Part shown: in pieces, positions 53,801 through 62,599 of the stretch
Layout of the letters: each line of letters starts with the position of its first letter
How positions within the stretch are numbered: position 1 is the stretch's first letter
NCBI RefSeq assembly: GCF_036417845.1
Contig: NC_090013.1
Coordinates: forward strand, 1,269,487-1,333,486
Length of the DNA: 64,000 nucleotides
DNA from: Apteryx mantelli
Taxonomy: Eukaryota; Chordata; Aves; Apterygiformes; Apterygidae
Reading direction: 5' to 3'
The notes under the pieces: model-generated
Told to the model about the DNA's origin: nothing
The model's database searches: none
What the model saw: the letters and a program-made list of their open reading frames with translations, nothing else
Position numbers and translations under genes: made by a program

Positions 53801-55214
53801 CCATTCGGGTGCCAACCTGGTCAGGTGCTTGACCTGGTTGGGTGCTTGACCCAGTTGGATGCTGCTCTGGTCGGGTGCTTGACCCAGTTGGGTGCTGCTC
53901 CGATCAGGTGCTGCTCCGGTCGGGTGCTCGACCCACTGGGGTGCTCGACCTGTTGGGGTGCCACTCCGGTTGGGTGCTCGACCTGGTCGGGGGCCGCTCC
54001 ACTTGGGTGCCGACCCAATTGGGTGCTCAACCTGGTCGGGTGCTCAACCTAGTCAGGTGCTCAACCTGGTTGGATGCCACTCTGGTTGGGTGCTCGACCT
54101 AGTTGGGTGCTCGACCCATTGGGGTGCTTGACCCGGTCGGGTGCTCGACCCCTTGGGGTGCTGCTCTGGTCGGGTGCTTGACCTGTTGGGGTGCCACTCC
54201 GGTCGGGTACTCAACCTGGTTGGGTGCTTGACCCATTGGGGTGCTGCTCCAGTTGGGTGCTCGACCCGGTCAGATGCCACTCCAGTTGGGTGCTGCTCCG
54301 GTTGGGTGCTACTCCAGTTTGGTAACGCTCTGGTCGGGTGCTCAACCTGGTCGGGTGCTCGACCCGGTCGGATGCCACTCCGGTTGGGTGCTCAACCCAG
54401 TTGGGTGCTCGACCCATTGGCGTGCTGCTCCGTTGGGGTGCTCGACCCATTGGGGTGCTGCTCCGGTTGGGTGCTCGACCCAGTCGGATGCCACTCTGGT
54501 TGGGTGCTTGACCCAGTCAGGTGCTTGACCCAGTTGGGTGCCTCTCTGGTTGGGTGCTCAACCCGTTGGGGTGCTCAACCCGTTGGGCTGCTCTGGTTGG
54601 GTGCTCGACCTGTTGGGGTGCTTGACCCATTGGGGTGCCTCTCTGGTTGGGTGCTCAACCCGTTGGGGTGCTCGACCCATTGGGGTGCTGCTCCAGTTGG
54701 GTGCTCGACCCGGTCAGGTGCTTGACCCGGTGGAGTGCCTCTCTGGTTGGGTGCTCGACCCATTGGGTTGCTGCTCCGTTGGGGTGCTCGACCCATTGGG
54801 GTGCTCGACCCATTGGGGTGCTCAACCCGTTGGGTTGCTGCTCCGGTTGGGTGCTCGACCCGGTCGAGTGCTCGACCCATTGGGGTGTCGCTCCGGTCGG
54901 GTGCTCGACCCGTCGGGGTGCTGACGGACCCCGTCGGTGGCCGCAGGGGGAGCCCGGTGTGCCGGGAGCGCCCGCCGGCGCCGGTGCTGCTGCTGTGGGG
55001 CGCCCGCGACGCCTTCCTGGACGCGCGGCTGGCGACCTGCCTGCGCCGGCGCCTGGCCCCCGGCAGCTGCCTGCACGTGCTGCCCGGCGCCGGCCACTGG
55101 CTGCCCGAGGAGCGGCCCGACGCCCTCAACCGCCTCCTCTGGGACTTCGTCGGGGCGCCCGCCCGAGCCGCCGCCGGTTCGAGTCCCGGTGCCGCCGCTT
55201 CGGGTCCCTCCTGA
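50572..55214 (+). CDS. EPHX3: EPHX3, epoxide hydrolase 3 (coding span, 7 coding exons)
   Basis: Alpha/beta-hydrolase epoxide hydrolase; family members convert epoxides of fatty acids and skin lipids to diols at the endoplasmic reticulum membrane. Joining the exons gives about 386 residues (human 360). The N-terminus is a Leu/Ala/Val-rich membrane anchor. Landmarks: oxyanion motif HGFPQNW about residues 107-113, nucleophile Asp in VGHDWGG about 182, acid Asp in WGARDAF about 319, His in GAGHWLP about 348; candidate lid tyrosines in SSYVFFF and DYYRNLF. The order BRD4-EPHX3 on one strand matches human. Oddities: two frame breaks in the first coding exon, a likely GC donor after exon 4, and minisatellites in four introns. 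Residue numbers assume the frame breaks are sequence errors. Confidence 0.93.
50826..51440 (+). repeat. G-rich higher-order minisatellite, about 71-bp period
   Basis: The long unit includes CTCGGGAGGGAGATTGGGGG, GTTGGGGTGGGATTCGGGG, GCTCGGGGGATTTGGGG and CTGGTGAGGGG. It degrades after about 51150 to shorter GGGATTTGGGGGGCT units. It begins directly at the exon 1 donor and is dense in G runs on the transcript strand. Confidence 0.9.
51614..51699 (+). CDS. EPHX3: EPHX3 coding exon 2 (oxyanion motif)
   Basis: After CATGCACAG it encodes [20 protein letters not shown] then [13 protein letters not shown] is the conserved HGxP oxyanion-hole motif of the epoxide hydrolases. Human has [12 protein letters not shown] and HGFPENW. 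It ends in phase 2 before GTGGGT, completing Trp with the next exon. Confidence 0.95.
51820..51995 (+). CDS. EPHX3: EPHX3 coding exon 3
   Basis: Encodes [20 protein letters not shown] then [20 protein letters not shown] and [19 protein letters not shown]; the human counterpart has WRYQLREFQSRFHVVAVD and RGYGPSD. This is the core beta-alpha unit before the nucleophile elbow. The acceptor is CCGGCGCAG and the donor GTGAGG; phase 1 at the end. Confidence 0.95.
52065..52190 (+). CDS. EPHX3: EPHX3 coding exon 4 (nucleophile elbow)
   Basis: Encodes [20 protein letters not shown] then [21 protein letters not shown]. The Asp of GHDWGG is the catalytic nucleophile. To join exon 5 in frame the exon must end in phase 1, at CAT G, so the intron starts GCAGGT (52191). 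The nearby GTGAGG at 52195 would be in the wrong phase. The phase-1 junction gives SPGGHD-FTARHP, aligned without gaps to human MSVYQD-YSLHHI. Confidence 0.88.
52260..52990 (+). repeat. 28-bp minisatellite, about 26 copies
   Basis: The unit is TTGGGTGCCATCTCTCAT followed by GGCCATGCTG, with variants CTTGTGG, CTGATGG and TCACGCCC. It fills most of the 0.96 kb intron between EPHX3 coding exons 4 and 5. Confidence 0.93.
53152..53255 (+). CDS. EPHX3: EPHX3 coding exon 5 (lid)
   Basis: After CGCCCGTAG it encodes (D)[18 protein letters not shown], then [16 protein letters not shown]; human has [20 protein letters not shown]. The Tyr of SSY is a candidate lid tyrosine that helps open the epoxide. 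Donor GTGAGG, phase 0. Confidence 0.94.
53338..53486 (+). CDS. EPHX3: EPHX3 coding exon 6 (lid)
   Basis: Encodes [20 protein letters not shown], then [20 protein letters not shown] and PLDYYRNLF. The human counterpart carries LYNFSQPGGLTGPLNYYRNLF, so the second candidate lid Tyr is kept. The acceptor is ATCCCGCAG and the donor GTAGGC; ends phase 2. Confidence 0.94.
53500..54940 (+). repeat. 17-bp minisatellite, about 85 copies
   Basis: The unit is GGTTGGGTGCTCGACCC, alternating in places with GTTGGGGTGCTGCTCCG. It makes up nearly the whole intron between EPHX3 coding exons 6 and 7. The first 100 bases (53500-53650) are a looser form with GCCAATTTGGGGCC words. Open frames through it are artefacts. 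Confidence 0.95.
54947..55214 (+). CDS. EPHX3: EPHX3 coding exon 7 (acid and histidine, C-terminus)
   Basis: Encodes [40 protein letters not shown] and [20 protein letters not shown], then [18 protein letters not shown] and a Ser/Ala/Gly tail to TGA at 55212. The catalytic acid is the Asp of GARDAF and the catalytic base the His of GAGHW. The tail after WDFV has no match in human EPHX3 and lies in the start of a 21-bp tandem repeat. Confidence 0.94.
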
Positions 55215-55425
55215 GCCGCGGGTTCGAGTCCCGCCGTTGCCTGTTCGAGTCCCCGCGCTGCCGGTTCAAGTCCTGCTGTCGCCGGTTCGAGTCCCGCCGC
55301 TGCTGGTTCGAGTCCCGCGTGAGCCGCCGGTTCGAGTCCCACCACCGCCGGAGCCGGTTCGAGTCCTGCTGCCGCCGGTTCGAGTCCTGCTGCCGCCGGT
55401 TCGAGTCCCGCCGCCGCCACCGGCG
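55165..55425 (+). repeat. 21-bp repeat with GGTTCGAGTCC core, spanning the EPHX3 stop
   Basis: Units of the form GCCGGTTCGAGTCCTGCTGCC. Eight exact copies of GGTTCGAGTCC are present, the first at 55176 within the coding sequence and the second at 55221 just after the stop; other copies vary (TGTTCGAGTCC, GGTTCAAGTCC). The core fits the RNA polymerase III B-box consensus GGTTCGANNCC. Confidence 0.88.
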
Positions 55426-55630
55426 GAAATCCCCTTTACTCTGCCCGCTGCATCCACGGGTGCTCGAACCCACCCCGGAGCTCCGCGTGGGACCCCGGCG
55501 TCCGGATGGGACCCCAGCATCCGGATGGGACCCCGGCGTCCGGGTGGGATCCCGGCGTCCGGCTCTCGCCCCCCCCCCTCCCCTTGCAGTGCCTTCGCTT
55601 CCCAAGTGCAATGAATAAAGTGAGCTGTGG
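55215..55630 (+). other. EPHX3: EPHX3 3' untranslated region
   Basis: Begins inside the 21-bp repeat, then carries a short 19-bp array (55490-55565, GGGACCCCGGCGTCCGGAT) and reaches AATAAA at 55614-55619. Confidence 0.75.
55614..55619 (+). terminator. EPHX3 polyadenylation signal
   Basis: AATAAA in GCAATGAATAAAGTGAGC, 400 bases after the stop codon. Confidence 0.75.
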
Positions 55631-56142
55631 CCACTGCCAGTGTCCGGGGGGGGCTGATTGGGGGGGGGGGGTGTGGGACCCCCTCCCTGCGCCACTGCAG
55701 TGAGGGAAGGGGCCCAGGCGTCCGGGCGGGGGTGGGGGGGCAGTGCCTGGTGCAGTGGGGCAGTGCCAGCACCCATGGGTGGCAGCGCCTGGCAGCGCCC
55801 GGCCCGTTCGCCGCAGGAATGTGCCCAGGCGGCTTTCGGGGCCCGACCGGGACCCCCCCTTCCCCCCCCCCGCCACCAGTGCCCGGACGCCTGGGCCCCT
55901 CCACTGGCGGGGGGGTGGTGCAGTGCATAGCTCAGGGAAGGGGGGGTTGCATGCCCGAACGCCTGGGCCCCTCGCTGGCGCACGCCGCCTCCCCTGGGAC
56001 GTGCAGCTGTTGCAAACATCAGGCTGGGCCGGGGGGGGTGGAGGGGGGGGGAACAGCTGCATCCCCCCAGCCCCCCGCCCCGGCAGGGCCCAGGCGTCCG
56101 GGCTGGGGGCCCCGTGGGCTGGGCAGGGGCTTCGCAGGGCAG
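55631..56142 (+). other. Intergenic segment with dispersed GGCCCAGGCGTCCGGG motifs
   Basis: About 0.5 kb after EPHX3 without a gene. It holds single copies of a 16-base motif forward at 55711 and 56087 and reversed at 55882 and (one mismatch) 55954. The same motif builds the array at 62600-63990. Confidence 0.75.
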
Positions 56143-57690
56143 CGCTGAGCACGGGCGCGCTCGGCGCAGGGTGCTGAGCACGAACACACTTCGTTCATGG
56201 AGCTGAGCACGGACATGCTCGGTGCAGGGCGCTGAGCACAAACACGTTCAGTGCAGGGAGCTGAGCACGGACACGCTCGGTGCAGGGAGCTGAGCACGGA
56301 CACGCTCAGTTCATGGAGCTGAGCACAAACATGCTCGGTGCAGGGTGCTGAGCACGGACATGCTTCGTTCATGGAGCTGAGCACGGAAACGCTCGGTGCA
56401 GGGAGCTGAGCATGAACACACTCAGTGCAGGGCGCTGAGCACAGACACACTCAGTTCAGGGTGCTGAGCACAGACATGCTCGGTGCAGGGCGCTGAGCAC
56501 GGACACGCTTCATTCATGGAGCTGAGCACGGACACGCTCGGTGCAGGGCGCTGAGCACAAACATGTTCAGTGCAGGGAGCTGAGCACAGACACGCTCAGT
56601 GCAGGGTGCTGAGCACGGACACGCTCAGTGCATGGTGCTGAGCTCGGACACGCTCAGTGCATGGAGCTGAGCACGGACACGCTCGGTGCACGGCACTGAG
56701 CATGGACACACTCAGTGCAGGGTGCTGAGCACGGACACGCTCGGTGCATGGAGCTGAGCACAGACACGCTCGGTGCAGGGCGCTGAGCACGGACACGCTT
56801 CATTCATGGAGCTGAGCACGGACACGCTCGGTGCAGGGCGCTGAGCACAAACACGTTCAGTGCAGGGAGCTGAGCACGGACACGCTCAGCGCATGGAGCT
56901 GAGCATGGACATAGTTCAGGGAGCTGAGCACGGACACGCTCGGTGCAGGGTGCTGAGCACGGACACACTTCGTTCATGGAGCTGAGCACGGACACACTCA
57001 GTGCAGGGTGCTGAGCACGGACACGCTTCGTTCATGGAGCTGAGCACAGACACGCTCGGTGCAGGGTGCTGAGCACGGACACGCTCGGTGCATGGAGCTG
57101 AGCACAGACACGCTCGGTGCAGGGTGCTGAGCACGGACACGCTCAGTTCAGGGAGCTGAGCACCGACATGCTCAGAGCATGGAGCTGAGCACGGACACGC
57201 TCGGTGCAGGGCGCTGAGCACAAACACGTTCAGTGCAGGGAGCTGAGCACGGACACACTCAGCGCATGGAGCTGAGCATGGACACGCTCAGTGCAGGGTG
57301 CTGAGCACGGACATGCTCGGTGCAGGGAGCTGAGCACGGACACACTCAGTGCAGGGAGCTGAGCACGGACACACTCAGCGCATGGAGCTGAGCACGGACA
57401 CGCTCAGTGCAGGGTGCTGAGCACGGACACGCTCGGTGCAGGGAGCTGAGCACGGACACACTCAGTGCAGGGTGCTGAGCACGGACACGCTCGGTGCAGG
57501 GAGCTGAGCACGGACATGCTCGGTGCAGGGTGCTGAGCACCGACACGCTCGGTGCAGGGTGCTGAGCATGGACACACTCAGTGCAGGGCGCTGAGCATGG
57601 ACACGCTCGGTGCAGGGTGCTGAGCACCGACACGCTCGGTGCAGGGTGCTGAGCACCGACACGCTCGGTGCAGGGAGCTGAGCTCGGTGC
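56143..57690 (+). repeat. 29-bp minisatellite, about 53 copies
   Basis: The unit is CTGAGCACGGACACGCTCGG followed by TGCAGGGAG; variants have CTTCGTTCATGGAG, CTCAGTGCAG or ACAAACACGTTCAG. No transcript feature is recognised. Confidence 0.96.
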
Positions 57691-58110
57691 TGGTCCCGGA
57701 GCGCTCGGTCCCGCTCCGGAGCACCGGGCCTGATCCAGTCCGGTCCTTGGGCGGGGGGAGGTCGGGCTCGATCCCAGTCCAGGTGGGTCAGATCCGGTCC
57801 GGGGCTTCGGTCCGGTCCGGTCCGGTTCAGCCCACTCCGGTCCCTGGGGGGGGGGGGGGGGGGTGTCGGTCCCGGTCCAGTCCGGTCCGGTGAATCCAGT
57901 CCGGTCCTTGGCGAGGGGCTGCTCCCGGTCCGGGTCGGTCCAGTCCGGTCCGGCAAGTCCAGGCCGGTCCTTGGGGGGGGGGGTCGGGGTCGGTGCCGGT
58001 CCAGGTCGGTGCCGGTCCGGGTTAATCCAGTCCGGTCCTTGGAGGGCGCCGGGGTCGGTGCCGGTTCGGGCCGGTTCGGACCGGTCCAGGCGGTCCTTGG
58101 GGACGGAGCA
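57691..58110 (+). repeat. Degenerate CCGGTCC repeat
   Basis: Short words CAGTCCGGTCC and GGTCCTTGG recur with long G runs (57846-57863, 57970-57982). Roughly the reverse complement in word content of the next block. Confidence 0.8.
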
Positions 58111-58590
58111 GAGCCGAGATGGAGCAAAAGGGGACAGAAAGGAGCCGAACCGGAGCCGAACCGGGGTCAAACCGGGGCCAAACCGAGCCAAACCGGGGCC
58201 AAACCGGACCGGGCTGAGGCGAGCAGAGCCGAGATGGACCAAAGCGGGAAGAGAGGAGCCGAACCGGGCTGAACCGAGCCGAACCGAGGCCAAACCGGAC
58301 CTGGCTGAGCCGAGTAGAGCCGGGATGGAGCAAAGCGGAACAGAGAGGAGCCGAACCGGGCTGAACCGAGGTGAGCCGAGCCGGACCGAGCCGGGTCGGG
58401 GCCGGGAGGGACCGAGCCGAGCCGAGCCGAGCTGCTCCGATCCGATCCGAGCTGACCCGGACCGGGCCGATCCGAGCCGGACCGAGCGGAGCCGAGCGGA
58501 GCCGAGCCGATCCGAACCGGACCGAGCGGAGCCGAGCGGAGCCGAGCCGATCCGAACCGGACCGAGCCGAGGCGCTCGGAACCGGGCCGG
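58111..58590 (+). repeat. Degenerate CCGAACCGG repeat
   Basis: Words such as GAGCCGAACCGG, GGACCGAGCCG and CCGATCCGAGC. It runs up to the CpG-rich segment before the signal-peptide exon. Confidence 0.8.
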
Positions 58591-58777
58591 GGGCGGGGCC
58601 GGGCCGCGGTAGCTCCGCCCCGCGGGAGGGAGGGGCGGGCGGCGCCGGCCCGGGCGGCGCTGCGAAGTTTCCCGGGGCCGGCGCGGAGCAGCGAGCGGCG
58701 CCGAACGGTGCCGAACCGAACCGAACCGGGTCGGGCCGAACCGGGTCGCTCATGGCTCCGTGACGAGCGGCGGCGCC
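58591..58777 (+). promoter_or_regulatory. CpG-rich promoter/5' UTR segment of the downstream gene
   Basis: CpG-dense, with CCCCGCGGGAGGGAGGGGCG near 58618-58637, directly before a signal-peptide exon. No TATA box is seen. The transcription start is not determinable from the sequence. Confidence 0.45.
58752..58763 (+). promoter_or_regulatory. Short upstream open reading frame
   Basis: ATG GCT CCG TGA ends 14 bases before the main ATG at 58778. The context CTCATGG is good, so it could reduce initiation at the main start if it lies in the mRNA. Confidence 0.45.
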
Positions 58778-58856
58778 ATGGGCCGGGCCGGGGCCAGCGC
58801 GGCCCCCCGCGGCCTCCCGGGCCTGGTGCTGTTGGCGCAGCTCGGAGCCGCCACAG
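58778..58856 (+). CDS. NOTCH3: Signal-peptide exon, probable NOTCH3 exon 1 (partial gene)
   Basis: ATG in GGCGCCATGGG context begins MGRAGASAAPRGLPGLVLLA then QLGAAT, a typical short secretory signal peptide. The exon ends ACA G before GTGAGC, in phase 1, as NOTCH exon 1 does before the first EGF-like repeat. In human the next gene after BRD4 and EPHX3 on the same strand is NOTCH3, whose first exon is likewise a signal peptide. No EGF repeat lies inside the window, so the name rests on position, phase and content. Another secreted or membrane protein is possible. Confidence 0.5.
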
Positions 58857-59539
58857 GTGAGCGGCGCCGAACCGGTTCGAACCGGCCCGAACCGGCTCGA
58901 ACCAGGCCGAACCGCGGGAAGCGGCGCGGGGTGGCGGCGGGGGGGGGGGACGACGAGGAGCGCGGGGGGCGGCTGCGCCTCGGGCCGGGCCGAACCGAAC
59001 CGGGTCGAAGCGGGTCGAACCGGGCCAGGGGGGCGCGGGCAGGTCGGTTCGTCCCGGTTCGACCCGGTTCGTCCCGGTTCGTCCCGGCGCCGCGGGCTTC
59101 GGCCGCACTTTGGCGCCGCCGCCGAAAAGTTTCTCGGGGCCGCGAGAGAGGCGGGGGGGGGGGGGGGACGGGACGAAACGGGACGGGACGGACACGGCGG
59201 GGCCGAACCGGGCCGAAAGCGGGGCCGAACCGGGCCGGGGGGGGGGAGGGAGGAAGCAGCGGAGCGGGAGGGGGGCGCGGAGCGACCCTCCCCCCCCCCC
59301 GGGAGCGTGGGAACGTGGAGGGGGGGGAGAAGGGGGGGGACCGGGGCCGGGGGGGGTGGGGCGGGGGGGGGAGGGGCTCCGGACCGGGCCTGGCCCGGTT
59401 TGGGCCGGGGGGGGGAAAGGGGGAGGCAGGCGAGGGGCCGGGCCGGGCCGTGGGAACGGGAATGGGAACGGGCGGCGGAGGAGGCCGGGGGAGGGGCGGG
59501 GGGGGGCCCCGGGGAGCGCGGGGTTTGGGAGGGGGGTGC

Positions 59540-60850
59540 TGGGTCCCCGAGTGGGGTGCAGGGATTTTTGGGGGGGGGCTGCAGTGATTTTGGGGGGGGG
59601 TTGCAATGATTTTGGGGGTGTGCAGTGCCCCCGAGTGGGATGCAGTGACTTGGGGGGGGTGCAGTGATTCGGGGGTTTGCAGTGATTTGGGGGGGGCTGC
59701 AGCACCCCGATTCGGGTGCAGTGGTTTGGGGGGGGTGCAGTGGTTTGGGTGCACGCAGTGATTTGGGGGTGTGCAGTGATTTGGGGGGGTTTGCAATAAT
59801 TTCGGGGGGGTGCAATGCCCGGAGTGGGGTGCAGTGATTTGGGGGGGGTGCATTGATTTGGGTGCATGCAGTGATTTGGGGGGGGGTGCAATGATTTTTG
59901 GGTGCACGCAGTGATTTGGGGGGGTGCAGTGTTTTGGGTGCACGCAGTGATGTGGGATGCGCAGTGCCCGGAGCGGGGTGCAGTGCTTTGGGGTCGTGCA
60001 GTGGTTTTGGGGAGTGTGCAGTGATTTGGGGGGGGTTTGCAATGATTTCGGGGGTGTGCAGTGCCCCCGAGTGGGATGCAGTGATTTGGGGGAGGGGCGC
60101 AGTGTCCTGGAGTGGGATGCAGTGATTTTGGGGGGGGGGTTGCAATGATTTTGGGGGTGTGCAGTGCCCCGAGTGGGATGCAGTGATTCAGGGGGTTGCA
60201 GTGATTTGGGGGGGTGCAGCACCCCGATTCGGGTGCAGTGCTTTGGGGGGTGCATGCAGTGTTTGGGGTGCACGCAGTGACTTGGGGTGTGCAGTGCCCG
60301 GAGCGGGGTGCAGTGATTTTGGGGCTGTGCAGTGATTTTGGGGGGGGTTGCAATGACTTGGGGGGGGAGATGCAATACCCCAGAGTGGGCTGCAGTGATT
60401 TGGGGTGCGTGCAGTGCCCTGAGCGGGGTGCAGTGGTTTGGGTGGGGGTGCAGTGCCCCTGGGGCCCTGCTGTGGCTTTGGGTATGCAGTGCTCTGGGGG
60501 CGTGCAGTGATTTGGGGGCGTGCAATGATTTTGGGGGTGTGCAGTGCCCGGCGTGGGGTGCGGTGATTTTGGGGGGGGATGTGCAGTGTTTTGGGGGTGT
60601 GCAGTGCCCCGGTGTGGGGTGCGGTGATTTTGGGGGGGGATGTGCAGTGTTTTGGGGGTGTGCAGTGCCCTGGAGTGGGGTGCAGTGACTTGGGTGCATG
60701 CAGTGACTTGGGGGCGTGCAGTGCTTTGGGGTGTGCAGTGTCCCCGTGTGGGGTGCAGTGGTTTTGGGGGTTGTGTGCAGTGCCCCCAGGTGGGCTGCAG
60801 TGCTTTTGGGGGTGCAGTGCCCCGGGTGCCTGCAGTGCTCCGGCCCGCGC
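59540..60850 (+). repeat. GTGCAGTGATTTGGGGG repeat
   Basis: Degenerate units of about 18-30 bases built on TGCAGTGATTTTGGGGGG, GTGCACGCAGTG and GTGCAGTGCCCCGAGTGGG. Unit order is irregular. Confidence 0.9.
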
Positions 60851-61009
60851 AGTGCAGGGCGCAGTGCTGGGTGCGTCGGGGCAGGGCGCTGGGTGCGCGT
60901 GCAGTGCGCGCCCACGAGCGCAGCGCGTGGATGCGTCCCGTGGGCGCACTGCGGGCACTGGGAGCGCAGTGCGTGCGCAGTGTGCGTGTGCAGTGCTGCG
61001 TGCGTCCTT

Positions 61010-62500
61010 GCAGTGCCCCAGGCTCTGTGCAGTGTGCGGCGGCCCCAGTCACTGCATGTGCAGTGCGTGCAGTGTGCGTGCAGTGCACGGGTGCCCCACG
61101 GGTGTGCGCGGTGCCCAGGGTGGGTGCAGTGCGGGTGCAGTGCACATCGGGGCAGGCGCATGCGTGCAGTGCGTGGGTGCCGTGCACGCGCAGTGCGGGT
61201 GCAGTGCGCAGGCGCCCTGTGGGTGTGCACGGCGCAGGGGGCGGGTGCAAGCACGTGGGTGCTGTGCGGGTGCAGTGCGCGGGCGCCCCGTGGGTGTGCA
61301 CAGTGCAGGGGGTGGGCGCAGTGCAGGGCGGGGCATGCACCTGGGTGCCGTGCATGGGTGCCATGCGGGTGCAGTGCATGTGCAGTGCGTGCGCAGTGTG
61401 CGGGTGCCCTGCAGGTGTGCACGGTGCAGGGCACGGGCGCAGTGCGGGTGCAGTGCAGGGCGGGGCATGCACGTGGGTGCCCTGCGGGTGTGCAGGGGGT
61501 GGGTGCAGTGCGTGTGCAGTGCGTGGGTGCCTTGTGGGTGTGCAGTGTGCACGTGCAGTGTGTTGGTGCCCCGCGGGTGTGCAGTGCACAGGTGCAGTGC
61601 GTGTGCAGTGCGTGGGTGCCCTGTGGGTGTGCAGTGTGCATGTGCAGTGCGTGTGCAGTGCGGGGGTGCCCCATGGGTGTGCTGGGGGTGGGTGCAATGC
61701 AGGTGCAGTGCACGGGTGCCCTGCAGGTGTGCAGTGTGCGGGTGCAGTGTGGGTGCAGTGCGCGGGCGCCCCGCAGGTGTGCAGGAGGTGGGTGCAGCGC
61801 ATGCGCAGTGCATGGGTGCCCCGAGGGTGTGCAGTGTGCGGGTGCAGTGTGGGTGCAGTGCGCGGGTGCCCCGAGGGTGTGCAGGGGATGGGTGCAGTGC
61901 GCACACAGTGCGCGGGTGTCCTGCGGGTGTGCAGTGCGTGGGTGCAGTGTGGGTGCAGTGCATGGGTGCCCCACGGGTGTGCAGTATGTGGGTGCAGTGC
62001 GGGTGCAGTGTGGGGGCACCCCACAGGTGTGCAGTGCGTGGGTGCCCCGTGGGTGTGCAGTGCGTGGGTGCCCCGTGGGTGTGCAGTGCGGGGGTGCCCC
62101 GTGGGTGAGCGCAGTGCCGGGGCCGGGTGCAGTGCGGGTGCAGTGTGTGGGTGCCCCGCGGGGGGCGCAGTGCCGGGGGTGGGTGCAGTGCACGCGCAGT
62201 GCAGGGGTGTCCCGTGGGGATGCAGTGCAGGTGCAGTGCATGGGTGCCCTGTGGGTGTGCAGTGTGCGGGTGCAGTGTGGGTGCAGTGCGGGGGCACCCC
62301 ACGGGCATGCAGTGCGTGGGTGCAGTGCGGGTGCAGTGCGCGGGTGCCCCGCGGGTGGGCGCAGTCCCGGGGCTGGGTGCAGTGCGGGCGCAGTGCGTGG
62401 CAGGACATGCACACGGGTGCAGCGCGTGGGTGCCGGGGAGGCGGGCGCAGTGCGGGCCCAGTGCGGGTGCAGTGCGGGCGCAGTGCGGGCAGGGGAGAGT
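61010..62500 (+). repeat. GTGCAGTGCGTGGGTGCC repeat
   Basis: Units combine GGGTGCAGTGCG, GTGGGTGCCCCGTGGGTGT and GCAGTGCGGGTGCAGTG. It is related to the preceding array by the shared GTGCAGTG core. Confidence 0.92.
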
Positions 62501-62599
62501 CGCCCCCGGCTCCTCCGGCTCCGGCACCCGACGCCGCTCGACTGGTTTCCCGGCTCCCGGCTGCCTGCCGAGGCCCCGCGCCGGCCGGGAGAGGCCGCC

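Noticed and set aside
55176..55420. tRNA gene suggested by repeated GGTTCGAGTCC
   Set aside because: Only the T-arm-like core is present; there is no A box, anticodon arm or acceptor stem at suitable spacing.
58167..62414. Very long minus-strand reading frames (about 1415 and 1220 codons)
   Set aside because: They consist of translated tandem repeats, overlap each other in different frames and cross the promoter and exon of the plus-strand gene; no domain or start context is visible.
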